A stretch of 64,000 nucleotides of DNA. Source: an uncultured Pelagibacteraceae bacterium (lineage in GTDB: Bacteria; Pseudomonadota; Alphaproteobacteria; Pelagibacterales; Pelagibacteraceae). The notes beneath the pieces are model-generated. The model did not search any database. It saw only the letters and a program-made list of their open reading frames with translations, and was not told the origin of the DNA. This document shows, in pieces, positions 1 through 8,890 of the stretch (positions within the stretch are counted from its first letter, which is position 1; each line of letters starts with the position of its first letter). Made by a program: the position numbers and the translations under genes. The stretch covers positions 47,367-111,366 of the forward strand of contig CACJVQ010000001.1 of assembly GCA_902596915.1 (NCBI GenBank). Reading direction: 5' to 3'.

Positions 1-648
1 GCATTTGGAGGAATTGTTTCATGTAATTTTAAAGTTAATAAAAAAATAGCCTTAGAATTAAGTAAAATATTTTTAGAAGTAATTATTGCACTTGGTTTTG
101 ATAAAGACTCTTTAAAAATTTTAAAAAAAAAGAAAAATTTAAGATTAATTGATGCATCAAAATTAAAGGGAGATAATTTAAGCAATATAACAAGTAACTT
201 TAACTCTTTATTAATACAAAATGTGGATAACAAGATATTTAGTAAAGATAATTTTAAAGTCGTATCCAAGATTAAACCATCAAAAAAAATTTTTAATGAT
301 TTACTTTTCGCATTCAATATATGCAGAAATGTGAAATCTAATGCAATTGTTTTAACAAAAAATAGTTCAACCATTGGAATTGGATCGGGTCAACCCAGTA
401 GGTTAGATAGTTGTAAAATAGCAATAGAAAAAATGAAAAAATTCCAAAAATTTAATGATGAAGATATAATCATAGGAGCGTCAGACGCATTTTTTCCTTT
501 CATAGATGGTATAGAAACTTTAGTTCAAAATGGAGTAAGTGCAATTATTCAACCATCTGGCTCTATAAGAGACAAGGAAATTATAAAATTTGCAGATAAA
601 TTAGGAGTTATATTAGTTTTTTCAAAAACAAGGCACTTTAAACATTAA
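1..648 (+). CDS. purH: PurH, C-terminal part (AICAR formyltransferase/IMP cyclohydrolase), truncated by window edge
   Basis: The frame is open from the first base of the window, so this is the 3' part of a longer gene; about 215 codons are visible. PurH carries out the last two steps of IMP synthesis: formylation of AICAR, then ring closure. The visible part belongs to the AICAR transformylase domain. Its end carries the family signature SDAFFPF, then IIQPSGSIRD, and the closing RHFKH. The product is cytosolic. The stop is 3 bases from the stop of the convergent pterin dehydratase. The ATG-like or GTG codons inside the visible part (for example GTG at 223) are not the true start, because the upstream codons also read as PurH. 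Confidence 0.93.
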   Translation, partial: AFGGIVSCNFKVNKKIALELSKIFLEVIIALGFDKDSLKILKKKKNLRLIDASKLKGDNLSNITSNFNSLLIQNVDNKIFSKDNFKVVSKIKPSKKIFNDLLFAFNICRNVKSNAIVLTKNSSTIGIGSGQPSRLDSCKIAIEKMKKFQKFNDEDIIIGASDAFFPFIDGIETLVQNGVSAIIQPSGSIRDKEIIKFADKLGVILVFSKTRHFKH

Positions 649-651
649 GAT

Positions 652-990
652 TTAGTCAATTCTGTCTATTTTTGCAGCAAGCACAAAATCACTTTCATGA
701 AGTCCGTTAATAGCATGGGTTTGTATTTTTATTTTTGCATATCCCCAACCAAACCATATATCTGGATGATGACCTTCTTGTTCTGCAATTCCGCCAACTT
801 TATTGACAAATGATTGACTTTCTAAAAAATTATTAAATTTAAAATCCTTAATGATATAATAATCTTTTTCATCTACAGACTGCACATCCCATCCGTCAAC
901 TTTTTTTAGATACTTGTGAATTTCCTCTAAATTAAAACTAGGAATGCCTCCTTCGCAAGGAATACATTTTTTGTCTGCTAAATCATTCAT
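652..990 (-). CDS. phhB: 4a-hydroxytetrahydrobiopterin dehydratase (pterin-4a-carbinolamine dehydratase)
   Basis: A small soluble enzyme of about 112 residues, the usual family length. The signature EGHHPDI followed by a TH..NGL.ESD segment is the pterin carbinolamine dehydratase active-site region, with the two adjacent histidines of the catalytic site. The family dehydrates 4a-hydroxytetrahydropterin. No aromatic amino-acid hydroxylase is visible nearby, so the pterin partner here is unknown. I chose the ATG at 990 because family members start with a similar M.DLA..KC; an in-frame ATG at 999 is also possible. The start overlaps the end of the upstream sulfotransferase by 8 bases, which suggests co-translation. 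Confidence 0.88.
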   Translation of the reverse strand: MNDLADKKCIPCEGGIPSFNLEEIHKYLKKVDGWDVQSVDEKDYYIIKDFKFNNFLESQSFVNKVGGIAEQEGHHPDIWFGWGYAKIKIQTHAINGLHESDFVLAAKIDRID

Positions 991-1828
991 TAATCTCATA
1001 ACCTAATTCATTTAATTCATTTTGCAAAGTATTATTTAGTTTATTTAGAACATTATTCGGTAAAATTTTTTGCCATCTATTATTAAACCCTAAATTAAAA
1101 AATCTTTTTTTTTCTCCAGATTTAGAATACACGCTTTCCTCAAAACCCTCATTTTCCTCTTTATTTTTTAAATTTGAAAAATTTGTAGAATTAATTGAAT
1201 TGATAAGTTTTTTTTCATCAATTGATTGCTTATCATTTTTTAAAGTATTTATAAAATTTACTATTTTTTTAAAGGTATCAAATTTATTATTCTCTAAATC
1301 CTCATATTTTATAAATAAAATTTTAAAACTATTTGTATTTTTCCAAGACTTATAATGACTTGACCATGATCCCAAAAATGTGAAATTACTATAATCACCA
1401 TCTGTAGATTTTTCTAGAAGGATTTGATTTTTATTTATCATCTTAGAATATGCTTGATCATAATTAAGTGAATAATGATGTGTCATAGATGTTATTAAAT
1501 TTCTTGGATCTCTTACTATATAAATCCCACCAAGTGATAAATTTTTTGTAGTAAAACTATTTCCCTTATATTCGTTAAGGTTGCTGTGTGTTTTTATAAA
1601 ATGTAATTTTTCTCCAGAAAAAAACTGTTGTTGATTGTAAATCCAACTTTGGCTTGCTTCCAGTTCTGAATTATTTTTTTTTTTTGAAAATTTTATTGAT
1701 GGAAATTGAAGAATATTTAAAAGTAAATCAAAATCAAATTTTCCTTTTTTTGAAAAATAATATGAAGAAATAAATGATCTTAAATAAGTATTTCCGCTTT
1801 TAGGATAAGAGGCGATCCAAATAATCAT
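983..1828 (-). CDS. Sulfotransferase domain protein
   Basis: The product has about 281 residues and opens with ASYPKSGNT, the 5'-phosphosulfate (PAPS) binding loop of Sulfotransfer_1 proteins. IVRDPRN follows about 115 residues later and matches the 3'-phosphate binding motif. The family moves sulfate from PAPS to hydroxyl groups on glycans, lipids or protein tyrosine; the acceptor cannot be read from sequence. The start ATG at 1828 puts the PAPS loop at the N terminus, exactly as in the two paralogues at 28532 and 29396. A longer open frame runs upstream into the tRNA-Gly gene, but those 17 residues are a translation of the tRNA and are not real. Only six bases separate the start from the tRNA CCA end. 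Confidence 0.85.
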   Translation of the reverse strand: MIIWIASYPKSGNTYLRSFISSYYFSKKGKFDFDLLLNILQFPSIKFSKKKNNSELEASQSWIYNQQQFFSGEKLHFIKTHSNLNEYKGNSFTTKNLSLGGIYIVRDPRNLITSMTHHYSLNYDQAYSKMINKNQILLEKSTDGDYSNFTFLGSWSSHYKSWKNTNSFKILFIKYEDLENNKFDTFKKIVNFINTLKNDKQSIDEKKLINSINSTNFSNLKNKEENEGFEESVYSKSGEKKRFFNLGFNNRWQKILPNNVLNKLNNTLQNELNELGYEINE

Positions 1829-1834
1829 AATTTT

Positions 1835-1909
1835 TGGAGCGGGCAATGGGACTCGAACCCACGACCTTCTCGTTGGCAACGAGACGCTCTACCACTGAGC
1901 TATGCCCGC
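1835..1909 (-). tRNA. tRNA-Gly (anticodon GCC)
   Basis: The minus strand folds as a full cloverleaf. The acceptor stem GCGGGCA pairs with TGCCCGC. The D arm carries AGCTCAGTGGTAGAGC, the anticodon stem TCTCG/CGAGA encloses the loop TTGCCAA (anticodon GCC), and the T arm has GTGGG TTCGAGT CCCAT. The discriminator base is T, and CCA is encoded at 1837-1835. The anticodon reads GGC/GGT glycine codons. It lies directly upstream of a sulfotransferase gene on the same strand, so the two may share a transcript. Confidence 0.97.
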
Positions 1910-1980
1910 TTGTTCTATAAGTGTTGAAACTAGTAGTTTTTTTGTAATTAAGCAATAGTCAAATATTTCACTTAAGCCAT

Positions 1981-3621
1981 TTAATATTTTATTTTAGCAC
2001 TATCTAGAGTTTCTTGCATTATTTTTAAATGATCTTGATATTTTTTCCACTCATCAGATGTATTTTTTTTTATTGTTCCTCTTACTTGTAACAGAGAGGC
2101 GGTCTGAACAGGTCTGACATTTTTGCTATAATTTTTAAGATTCTCTTCCCACTTAATTCCAAGCTTTTTAACTAAACTAAATGTTTCATTTTCAAAGTCA
2201 TTTACAAAACTTTCGTAGCGAATATGTATTATTTTTTCTTTTAGCTTCTCTGACCAAAATTTTATTAAGTCGTCATATAATATATAATATTTAGCAGTAT
2301 CCTTTTGACTAAGAGAGAAATCCATACCAGGATCAGGAAAATTAATTCTGTAATTTGACCAACAGGTAGCCATTGGATTTCTTTGTATATGAATAATTTT
2401 AGCCTCTGGTAAAGCTTTGACTATGAAACCTATCCATCTAAAATTCATTGGTAATTTATCAATAATAAATTTTTTATTACTCAATAGAGATAACTTTTCA
2501 TAATATTCTGATCTAATGGTTTTTATAAAATCGTCAAAATTTTGAAGTTTATCCAATTTGAACTTATCCATAATTTTTGGTAAATAATTAAGTTCACCAG
2601 CACCATGTATATTTGAATGGGATGAAAGCACTTGTTCTAAAAGAGTTGTTCCGGATCTTGGCATACCAAGAATAAAGATAGGTGTGATATTGAGTTTATC
2701 TTTATACTTAGCTTGTTCATTTAAATTTTGTTCAAAAATATTTTTAATTTTTTCAAAGAGTTTTTTTTCTGCTTGAAAACTAAAATTTGATTTTATTTTT
2801 TTTATTTTATGAGATTCTTCCAGATATTTTAAAGCTAAATCAGATTGATTTAAATCAAAATTACATTTACTTAAACTGGTATATGCGAATATTTTATCTT
2901 CATCTTTAGCTTTTGATAGATCAAGTTTTTCTAGTTTTTTTAAGAATTTATTATCTTTTTCTACTTTTGTAATTAAAAAATAATTTTTAAAAGCTCTTAT
3001 ATGCTTATCATCAATATTTATTACTTTTTCAAATAATTTTCTTCCTTCATCTACATTTCCAAGAATTAAATTTAAATAACCTAAATCATTCAAGGCTGTA
3101 GTATTATTTGCATCAAATTTTAAAACATCCAGAAGTACTTTTTTGAGATCATCAAAATTTTTTTCTTCACTATATGCATGTGCTAAGTTGAAATATGCTG
3201 GGAAATTCTTTTTATTAAATTTTATTGCTTTTTTGTAGTTTTTAACTGCCTCATCGATAAATCCCAATCTAAATTTAGTATTTCCCAGATTATTATAAGC
3301 TTCTGAATAATCAGATTTGAGATTGATAGCTTTTAAAAAATACTCTGAAGCTTCATTATATTTTTTTAATTGTTTTTGGATGTTGCCATAAATGTAATAA
3401 TTTTCTGCATTTGGCTTTAATGATATTATACTTCTAAAAAATTTTTCTGCTTCTATATAATTTTTTAAAGTTAAATTTGTTACCCCTAATGCATATAATA
3501 CTTGAAAATCATTATTTTTCTTTAAAAATTTCTTTCCTAATTTAATTACTTTTTCAAATTTTCCTTTATTAAAATTATCTAAAATAATTTTTTTGTTATT
3601 TAAGATACTTTCAGTATTCAT
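1981..3621 (-). CDS. TPR-repeat sulfotransferase
   Basis: The 546-residue product has two parts. Residues about 1-230 hold tandem TPR units (for example YSEAYNNLGNTKFRLG and NFPAYFNLAHAYSEE). A sulfotransferase domain fills about 310-540. The PAPS loop is GMPRSGTTLLEQVL near residue 317, and a second binding segment, IHIQRNPMATCWS, follows. Bacterial proteins of this layout resemble tyrosylprotein-type sulfotransferases with a TPR substrate arm, but the acceptor is unknown. No signal peptide is evident, so it is probably cytosolic or peripheral. It lies 35 bases downstream of the 2OG oxygenase gene on the same strand. Its TPR part closely resembles the free TPR protein at 4250-5002, which suggests a shared origin. 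Confidence 0.85.
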   Translation of the reverse strand: MNTESILNNKKIILDNFNKGKFEKVIKLGKKFLKKNNDFQVLYALGVTNLTLKNYIEAEKFFRSIISLKPNAENYYIYGNIQKQLKKYNEASEYFLKAINLKSDYSEAYNNLGNTKFRLGFIDEAVKNYKKAIKFNKKNFPAYFNLAHAYSEEKNFDDLKKVLLDVLKFDANNTTALNDLGYLNLILGNVDEGRKLFEKVINIDDKHIRAFKNYFLITKVEKDNKFLKKLEKLDLSKAKDEDKIFAYTSLSKCNFDLNQSDLALKYLEESHKIKKIKSNFSFQAEKKLFEKIKNIFEQNLNEQAKYKDKLNITPIFILGMPRSGTTLLEQVLSSHSNIHGAGELNYLPKIMDKFKLDKLQNFDDFIKTIRSEYYEKLSLLSNKKFIIDKLPMNFRWIGFIVKALPEAKIIHIQRNPMATCWSNYRINFPDPGMDFSLSQKDTAKYYILYDDLIKFWSEKLKEKIIHIRYESFVNDFENETFSLVKKLGIKWEENLKNYSKNVRPVQTASLLQVRGTIKKNTSDEWKKYQDHLKIMQETLDSAKIKY

Positions 3622-3656
3622 TAAAACAAATGAAATTAGTAATTTGAATATGTATT

Positions 3657-4253
3657 TTATGATGCAAAGTCAAACCAGCCAGTAATTATATATTTAGTTC
3701 CACTTTTTAGCACTGAACCAGTATGTGCATGTGTCCACTCTGCGGGCCAAATTAATGTTTTATTTTGTTCAGGCTTAATTTTTAATCCATAATGATCAAA
3801 GTCGGTTGTGCCCCCATCATTAACATCATTTAAATATGTCATGAAAGCAAAAATTCTATGTAATGTTGATAGTCCTGTTCTTTCAGAATGTAAGGCTGCA
3901 AAATGATCTCCTGGAAAGTATTTTTGTAAATTAAAAGGACCAATATTAACTTTTGTTAAAAATTGTTTTACAAAGGGCCATTGCTCTCTGTAATCCAAAA
4001 AACATTTTTGAAGTTCTGAAAAATAATCTTGAAAAACTTTATATTTTGGATCTGATAATTTATTTGGACTTATTGTAATATCTGTTGATTTTTTTCTGTT
4101 TTCTTCAACTCCTTTTGCTGTAGATCCTTTTTTTTGAAGAGATTTATTATTTTCAAAAAATTCAATTAAGTCATTGCTAATATTTTTATCTTCAAGCTGC
4201 CAACAACCAATAAAATTTGGTGATTTACTATTTTTTATATCAATTCTTTTCAT
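3657..4253 (-). CDS. 2-oxoglutarate/Fe(II)-dependent oxygenase (prolyl-4-hydroxylase-like)
   Basis: The 198-residue product has a plausible jelly-roll active site. His122 and Glu124 (LHSER) form the H-x-D/E pair, a distal histidine lies at 175 or 177 (WTHAHTG), and Lys187 sits about ten residues later, where the family binds 2-oxoglutarate. The segment FMTYLNDVNDGGTTDF is typical of P4H-like oxygenases. The family hydroxylates proline or other side chains with O2 and 2-oxoglutarate; the substrate here is unknown. The start overlaps the stop of the upstream TPR gene by 4 bases (ATGA), so translation is probably coupled, and the TPR protein is the likely partner or substrate-binding arm. Confidence 0.82.
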   Translation of the reverse strand: MKRIDIKNSKSPNFIGCWQLEDKNISNDLIEFFENNKSLQKKGSTAKGVEENRKKSTDITISPNKLSDPKYKVFQDYFSELQKCFLDYREQWPFVKQFLTKVNIGPFNLQKYFPGDHFAALHSERTGLSTLHRIFAFMTYLNDVNDGGTTDFDHYGLKIKPEQNKTLIWPAEWTHAHTGSVLKSGTKYIITGWFDFAS

Positions 4254-5002
4254 TTAAGTAAATTAACTCCTTTTTCGTCAAGCTGCAAAAAACCTGCACC
4301 TTTCCTGATATAAGATAAACCCTCTTTATGAAAATTTAAAGCCAACAATGATTGTCCTAATAAATTATTTAAATTTCTATTACTTGGGTATTTTGTGATA
4401 ACTTTTGGAACAAAGTCCTTTATCTCATTTTTCTTTCCTGTTTTAGATAAACATATTGTATATTTTTCACATATTTCCTCATTCCTTGCTTTTAAATTAA
4501 TTATATTTTTATAGTAATCTAAAGCTTCAATATATTTTTCTAATAAAAAATACAGGCTTGCAAGATTGTAGCAAGCTTCAACATTATTTTTATTTAAATT
4601 TATAGATTTCTTATAATTTATTATTGCCTCATCATATTTGTTTAAAGACTTTAAAGTACTTCCTAAGTTATTAAATGCCTCAGAAAAATTTGGATTTAAT
4701 TTTATAGCTTCATTAAATGAGGTAACTGCTTGATTAGTTTTTTTAAGCTTTTTTTGAATATTTCCTAATGTGTAAAAATTCTCTGCTGTCTTTTTAAATA
4801 AAATTAATTTTTCAAAGTAGCTTTCTGCACCAACAAAGTTTTGAAGATTTATTGACGCTAGTCCTAGTATAAATAATAGTTGTGCATCATTTTGTCTCTC
4901 TTTTAGTAAATTTTCTCCTTCAACTATTACTTCTTGAAATTTTTTTTCTTTAAAAGAATTAAGAACTTTATCTTTTTGTTTTTCTAAATTATTTGAATTC
5001 AT
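4250..5002 (-). CDS. TPR-repeat protein coupled to the 2OG oxygenase
   Basis: The 250 residues consist almost wholly of TPR units; FSEAFNNLGSTLKSLNKYDEA is one clear example. There is no signal peptide and no catalytic domain. It matches the N-terminal TPR part of the neighbouring TPR-sulfotransferase in repeat order and phrasing (AENFYTLGNIQKKLKK against AENYYIYGNIQKQLKK). The stop overlaps the start of the oxygenase gene by 4 bases, as if a TPR-oxygenase fusion had been split in two, or as if both must be made together. The start is divergent from the Lon-N-domain gene at 5029, 26 bases away. I infer a scaffold or substrate-recognition role. Confidence 0.8.
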   Translation of the reverse strand: MNSNNLEKQKDKVLNSFKEKKFQEVIVEGENLLKERQNDAQLLFILGLASINLQNFVGAESYFEKLILFKKTAENFYTLGNIQKKLKKTNQAVTSFNEAIKLNPNFSEAFNNLGSTLKSLNKYDEAIINYKKSINLNKNNVEACYNLASLYFLLEKYIEALDYYKNIINLKARNEEICEKYTICLSKTGKKNEIKDFVPKVITKYPSNRNLNNLLGQSLLALNFHKEGLSYIRKGAGFLQLDEKGVNLLK

Positions 5003-5028
5003 TGTTAAGATGTTATAATTTAAATTTT

Positions 5029-5670
5029 ATGAAAAAAGAAGATCTTCCAAAAATATTACCAGTTTTCCCTCTATCTAATTTTATTATATTTCCACGTACT
5101 ACTGTTCCATTAAATATTTTTGAACCCCGTTATATTCAAATGATAGATAAAAGTATGAAAAGTGATCGTATGATAGGCATGATTCAACCAAAAAAAACTG
5201 GCGAATTAAAAAAACCTGATTTACACAATGTGGGTTGTGTTGGAAAAATAACCAGTTTTAATGAAACAGATGATGGGAGATATTTAATAATTTTGAATGG
5301 CATATGCAGGTTTAAAATCATGGAAGAAGTAAATAATGGCAACTTATATAGAGAATGCGAGGTTAAGTATGATGATTTTTCTAGTGATTTAATCGAAAAA
5401 TCAGATGAAATAAAGTTCTCAGATTTAAAGTTAATATTTCAGAATCTAAAAGGTCTTTTTAAAAAGCAAGGATATGAAATAAATTGGAAAGAGATTGAAA
5501 AGCAAAGTTTGGATCAAACCATCAATACTTTATCAATGGCATCTCCATTTTCATTAGAAGAGAAGCAAGTTTTACTTGAAAGCAAAGACTTGAATTTAAG
5601 AAAAGAGAAGTTAGAAGAAATTCTAAATACTTATATTTTAGATAATTTTAATAATAAAACTTTACAATAA
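5029..5670 (+). CDS. LON substrate-binding domain protein (Lon N-terminal domain only)
   Basis: The product of about 213 residues opens with ILPVFPLSNFIIFPRTTVPLNIFEPRY, shown here only by its key pattern PLxxxxxFPxxxxPLNIFEPRY, which is the start of the Lon N-terminal (PUA-like) domain. There is no AAA+ or protease domain, so it is a stand-alone LAN-type protein, as is common in alphaproteobacteria. Its role is not established. Binding of unfolded substrate is the usual guess from the Lon homology. I chose the ATG at 5029, since the longer frame from 4993 would overlap the divergent TPR gene. The 3' end is 7 bases from the convergent UbiH-like gene. Confidence 0.82.
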   Translation: MKKEDLPKILPVFPLSNFIIFPRTTVPLNIFEPRYIQMIDKSMKSDRMIGMIQPKKTGELKKPDLHNVGCVGKITSFNETDDGRYLIILNGICRFKIMEEVNNGNLYRECEVKYDDFSSDLIEKSDEIKFSDLKLIFQNLKGLFKKQGYEINWKEIEKQSLDQTINTLSMASPFSLEEKQVLLESKDLNLRKEKLEEILNTYILDNFNNKTLQ

Positions 5671-5677
5671 TAAAAAT

Positions 5678-6739
5678 TTAATTAGACAAAAAAGTTGCAT
5701 ATCTATTCAGAATTTTATTACCTTTTAATAGTTTAAAAATAGGCTCTGATAAATTATTTTTTAACTTACTATCAAGTTTGAAAAAGGTATTTATTGTATC
5801 TATTCCTAATCCATAGATAAAATTCAGGTGTTTATTTTTTTCTTGAAATTTTTGAGCAATTATTTCGCCATCATCAATACCTAATTTAATATTTTCGTCT
5901 AAAATATTTGATAGAGATTTAATATCTCTAATCGTCATATTGAAACCTTGTCCTGCCAGTGGATGAACTTTATGTATCAAATCTCCAAAAGATAGAATAT
6001 TTTTAAATATATATTCTCGAAGTACTAAAAACTTAATACCAACAGACTCAACTTCACTAATTTTAGTAATCTTATATTGATGATTATACTTATTGATGAT
6101 TTGTAGAAGACTTAATTTGTTCATTAGTTTTGTTGAATTATTTGAGAATACAATTGAAGTTTGATTATTAGACAAAGGCAGAAATGCTATAGGGCCTTTT
6201 TTTGTAAAAATTTGAGTAGCAATTTTATTTTCAATTTTTTTGTGATCAATTATTGCTGTATGAGCTAATGATTTGTAATTTTTTCCTATTTTTTTTTGAA
6301 AAAACTTTTTTGTTATTGGATTATTTTGTTCTGAGTTAATAATTAAATCATAGTTTCGTTTCCTAATAGCATCTAAGTTATAATTTTTAAGTTTAATAAA
6401 TTTTAAAAATTTATTTTTTTTCATTAAATTATATAGTGCACTATATTTTAATAAGTAAAAATTTTTTTGATTATTATTTTTGAACTCAAATAATTCTGAA
6501 GATTTATTTTTATCAGAATAAATTTTAATTTTCTCTGTTGGCCACCCTAAGTTAGAGATACCTTTGATGTTTTCTTTTAAAAACTTATAATTTTCATTTG
6601 AGATAGCAATTGTTCTAACTGTATTTGTTAATAATGTTGGTTTAGTTTGCGAGATAATGTCAACATTGATCTTTTTCTTGAGTAATATGTTTGTTAAAAC
6701 TAAATTTGTTAAATTATTTCCTAATAGACAAATATTCAT
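5678..6739 (-). CDS. UbiH/COQ6-family FAD-dependent hydroxylase (divergent)
   Basis: The roughly 353-residue product keeps the second FAD motif of the ubiquinone hydroxylase family, GDLIHKVHPLAGQGFNMTIRD, near residue 270. Family members hydroxylate the ubiquinone ring. The N terminus (ICLLGNNLTNLVLTN) sits where a GxGxxG dinucleotide-binding loop is expected, but two of its glycines are replaced. The protein is also shorter than the usual 390-400 residues. The start is taken at 6739, directly before the hydrophobic beta strand; an in-frame ATG at 6763 is an alternative. It is divergent from ftsK, which begins 63 bases away. Confidence 0.72.
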   Translation of the reverse strand: MNICLLGNNLTNLVLTNILLKKKINVDIISQTKPTLLTNTVRTIAISNENYKFLKENIKGISNLGWPTEKIKIYSDKNKSSELFEFKNNNQKNFYLLKYSALYNLMKKNKFLKFIKLKNYNLDAIRKRNYDLIINSEQNNPITKKFFQKKIGKNYKSLAHTAIIDHKKIENKIATQIFTKKGPIAFLPLSNNQTSIVFSNNSTKLMNKLSLLQIINKYNHQYKITKISEVESVGIKFLVLREYIFKNILSFGDLIHKVHPLAGQGFNMTIRDIKSLSNILDENIKLGIDDGEIIAQKFQEKNKHLNFIYGLGIDTINTFFKLDSKLKNNLSEPIFKLLKGNKILNRYATFLSN

Positions 6740-6802
6740 AATATTATTTAATTTTATCAACAAAAATTAAATGATACAAAGTGACAAATCATTAATAACA
6801 AA

Positions 6803-8890
6803 ATGAAAATTAAAAATTTAGTAGATAAAACCACTAGTTTTCTATTTAAAAGATTATCTGAACTAATAGGTTTGACTATACTTTGTTTATCTATATTGCT
6901 CTTAGTATCATTAATAAGCTACTCACCAGAGGATCCTAACTTCATTTTTCCAGAGAATGCAGAAATTAAGAATTTATTAGGTGCAAAAGGAAGCTATGCC
7001 TCTGATATTTTATTTCAATCAGTTGGTTTAATCTCATTATTAGTACCAATTTCTTTTTTCCTTATATCTCTATCAGTAATTATTGATAAAAAAATTTTAC
7101 ATATTGTTGAAAGTTTGTTTTTTATAATTCTATATTCAATTACAGGAGCGTTGTTCTTTACAGTCTTCCATACAGAATCATACTGGCTTACAATTAATGG
7201 AAATAGCGGATTTTTAGGTAATTTATTTGAAAAGACTTTTTTTATAAACTTAATAAACTTAAATAATCAAATTAGTTATGTAATTTTAATTATTTTAATA
7301 TCATTATTTTTTCTTCTAAGTATTAATTTTAAGTTTAGATATTTAAAGTTTGTAATTCCAATTCTCTCTAAATCTAAAAAAGCGCCACCTAAAAGTATTA
7401 TTGAAAGTTACAATGAAAATATAGTAGATGAGGGTGAATACATAAATAATGAAACTAGAGTCCAAGAAAATTTTTCATTTGATAATAATATTAAAAACTC
7501 AGATAAAAAAATTATTAAATATAAATTACCATCCTTAGATTTTTTAAAAAATCCTTCAAAAAAAGATAAAAATTTATCAGAAAATAAAATTGATGAAAAA
7601 ACTCTGGAAAAAATTTTGTTAGATTTTGGAGTAGAAGGAGAAGTTAAAAAGGTAAGCCAAGGTCCTGTTGTTACATTGTATGAGTTTGAACCTGCTCCAG
7701 GTGTTAAAGTATCAAAAATAATTAATCTATCTGAGGATATAGCTAGAAATACAAGTTCAGAGTCTGCCAGAATCGCAACAATTCCTGGAAGTAATACTAT
7801 AGGAATTGAATTACCCAAGCCTCAACGGGAAAATGTTTTCTTAAGTGAAATAATTTCTGACTCTAGTTATAAAAAGAAAGACATAAAGCTTCCGATTGCT
7901 CTTGGCAAAAGTATTTCTGGATTGCCAATAACCGGTGATTTAAGCAGTATGCCTCATTTGCTTATAGCTGGTACAACTGGTTCAGGTAAATCAGTTTGTA
8001 TTAATACAATTATTTTATCCCTTTTATACAAACACTCCCCAGAAAAATGTAAATTTATATTAATCGATCCTAAGATGTTAGAATTATCAACATACGAGGG
8101 AATACCTCATTTACTTTGTCCAGTAATTACAGAGGCTAAACGAGCTGCTTCAGTTTTAGGTTGGGTTGTTAAAGAAATGGAAAATAGATACAAATTAATG
8201 ACCAAAGTTGGTGTGAGAAATATTGATGGATATAACGAAAAACATAAGATTTCTATGCCTTATATCGTTGTAATTGTTGATGAAATGTCAGATTTAATGC
8301 TTGTAGCTGGTAAAGATATAGAAAATTATATTCAAAAGCTTTCACAAATGGCAAGAGCAGCAGGTATACATATCATAATGGCTACACAAAGACCTAGTGT
8401 TGATGTAATCACAGGAACAATAAAAGCTAATTTTCCAACTAGAATATCATTTCAAGTTACATCTAAAATAGATAGTAGAACAATTCTTGGTGAACAAGGT
8501 GCTGAACAGCTTCTTGGAAGAGGAGATATGCTTTACATGACGTCTGCAAATAGAATGACAAGAATTCATGCACCATTTGTATCAGAGGGTGAAATCGAGA
8601 AAATAAATAATTTTTTAAGAAATCAGGCCGAACCTGATTATGTTGATGAAATTCTTAATTTTGCAGATGAAAAAGAAAATAATGGTGACTCAAAAGATAA
8701 TGAAAACCTTGATGAACTATATAATACTGCACTTGAAATTGTAAAATCTGAAAGAAAAGCATCAACATCTTTTTTACAAAGAAAGCTTCAAATTGGTTAT
8801 AATAGAGCAGCTAGAATAGTTGATCAAATGGAAGCAAACGGAGAAGTAAGTCAAGCAAATCATGTTGGCAAAAGGGAAGTTCTCAAATGA
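6803..8890 (+). CDS. ftsK: DNA translocase FtsK
   Basis: FtsK pumps DNA through the division septum and helps resolve chromosome dimers. This 695-residue protein has a membrane part with about four hydrophobic helices in residues 20-175. A short charged linker follows to about 270. The RecA-like motor has Walker A GTTGSGKS at about 390-397 and Walker B IVVIVDE near 490. A C-terminal winged-helix gamma domain (about 630-695, with STSFLQRKLQIGYNRAARIVD) recognises polar DNA motifs. The linker is very short compared with E. coli FtsK, as in other small alphaproteobacterial versions. The stop overlaps the start of lolA by 4 bases (ATGA). Confidence 0.95.
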   Translation: MKIKNLVDKTTSFLFKRLSELIGLTILCLSILLLVSLISYSPEDPNFIFPENAEIKNLLGAKGSYASDILFQSVGLISLLVPISFFLISLSVIIDKKILHIVESLFFIILYSITGALFFTVFHTESYWLTINGNSGFLGNLFEKTFFINLINLNNQISYVILIILISLFFLLSINFKFRYLKFVIPILSKSKKAPPKSIIESYNENIVDEGEYINNETRVQENFSFDNNIKNSDKKIIKYKLPSLDFLKNPSKKDKNLSENKIDEKTLEKILLDFGVEGEVKKVSQGPVVTLYEFEPAPGVKVSKIINLSEDIARNTSSESARIATIPGSNTIGIELPKPQRENVFLSEIISDSSYKKKDIKLPIALGKSISGLPITGDLSSMPHLLIAGTTGSGKSVCINTIILSLLYKHSPEKCKFILIDPKMLELSTYEGIPHLLCPVITEAKRAASVLGWVVKEMENRYKLMTKVGVRNIDGYNEKHKISMPYIVVIVDEMSDLMLVAGKDIENYIQKLSQMARAAGIHIIMATQRPSVDVITGTIKANFPTRISFQVTSKIDSRTILGEQGAEQLLGRGDMLYMTSANRMTRIHAPFVSEGEIEKINNFLRNQAEPDYVDEILNFADEKENNGDSKDNENLDELYNTALEIVKSERKASTSFLQRKLQIGYNRAARIVDQMEANGEVSQANHVGKREVLK

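Noticed and set aside
1829..1879. N-terminal extension of the sulfotransferase (MPTRRSWVRVPLPAPKI)
   Set aside because: This is the tRNA-Gly gene read as protein; the real start is the ATG at 1828.
1981..5002. Repeats suggesting a CRISPR array or DNA tandem repeat
   Set aside because: The periodicity is that of TPR protein units (34 codons) with diverged DNA, not identical direct repeats with spacers.
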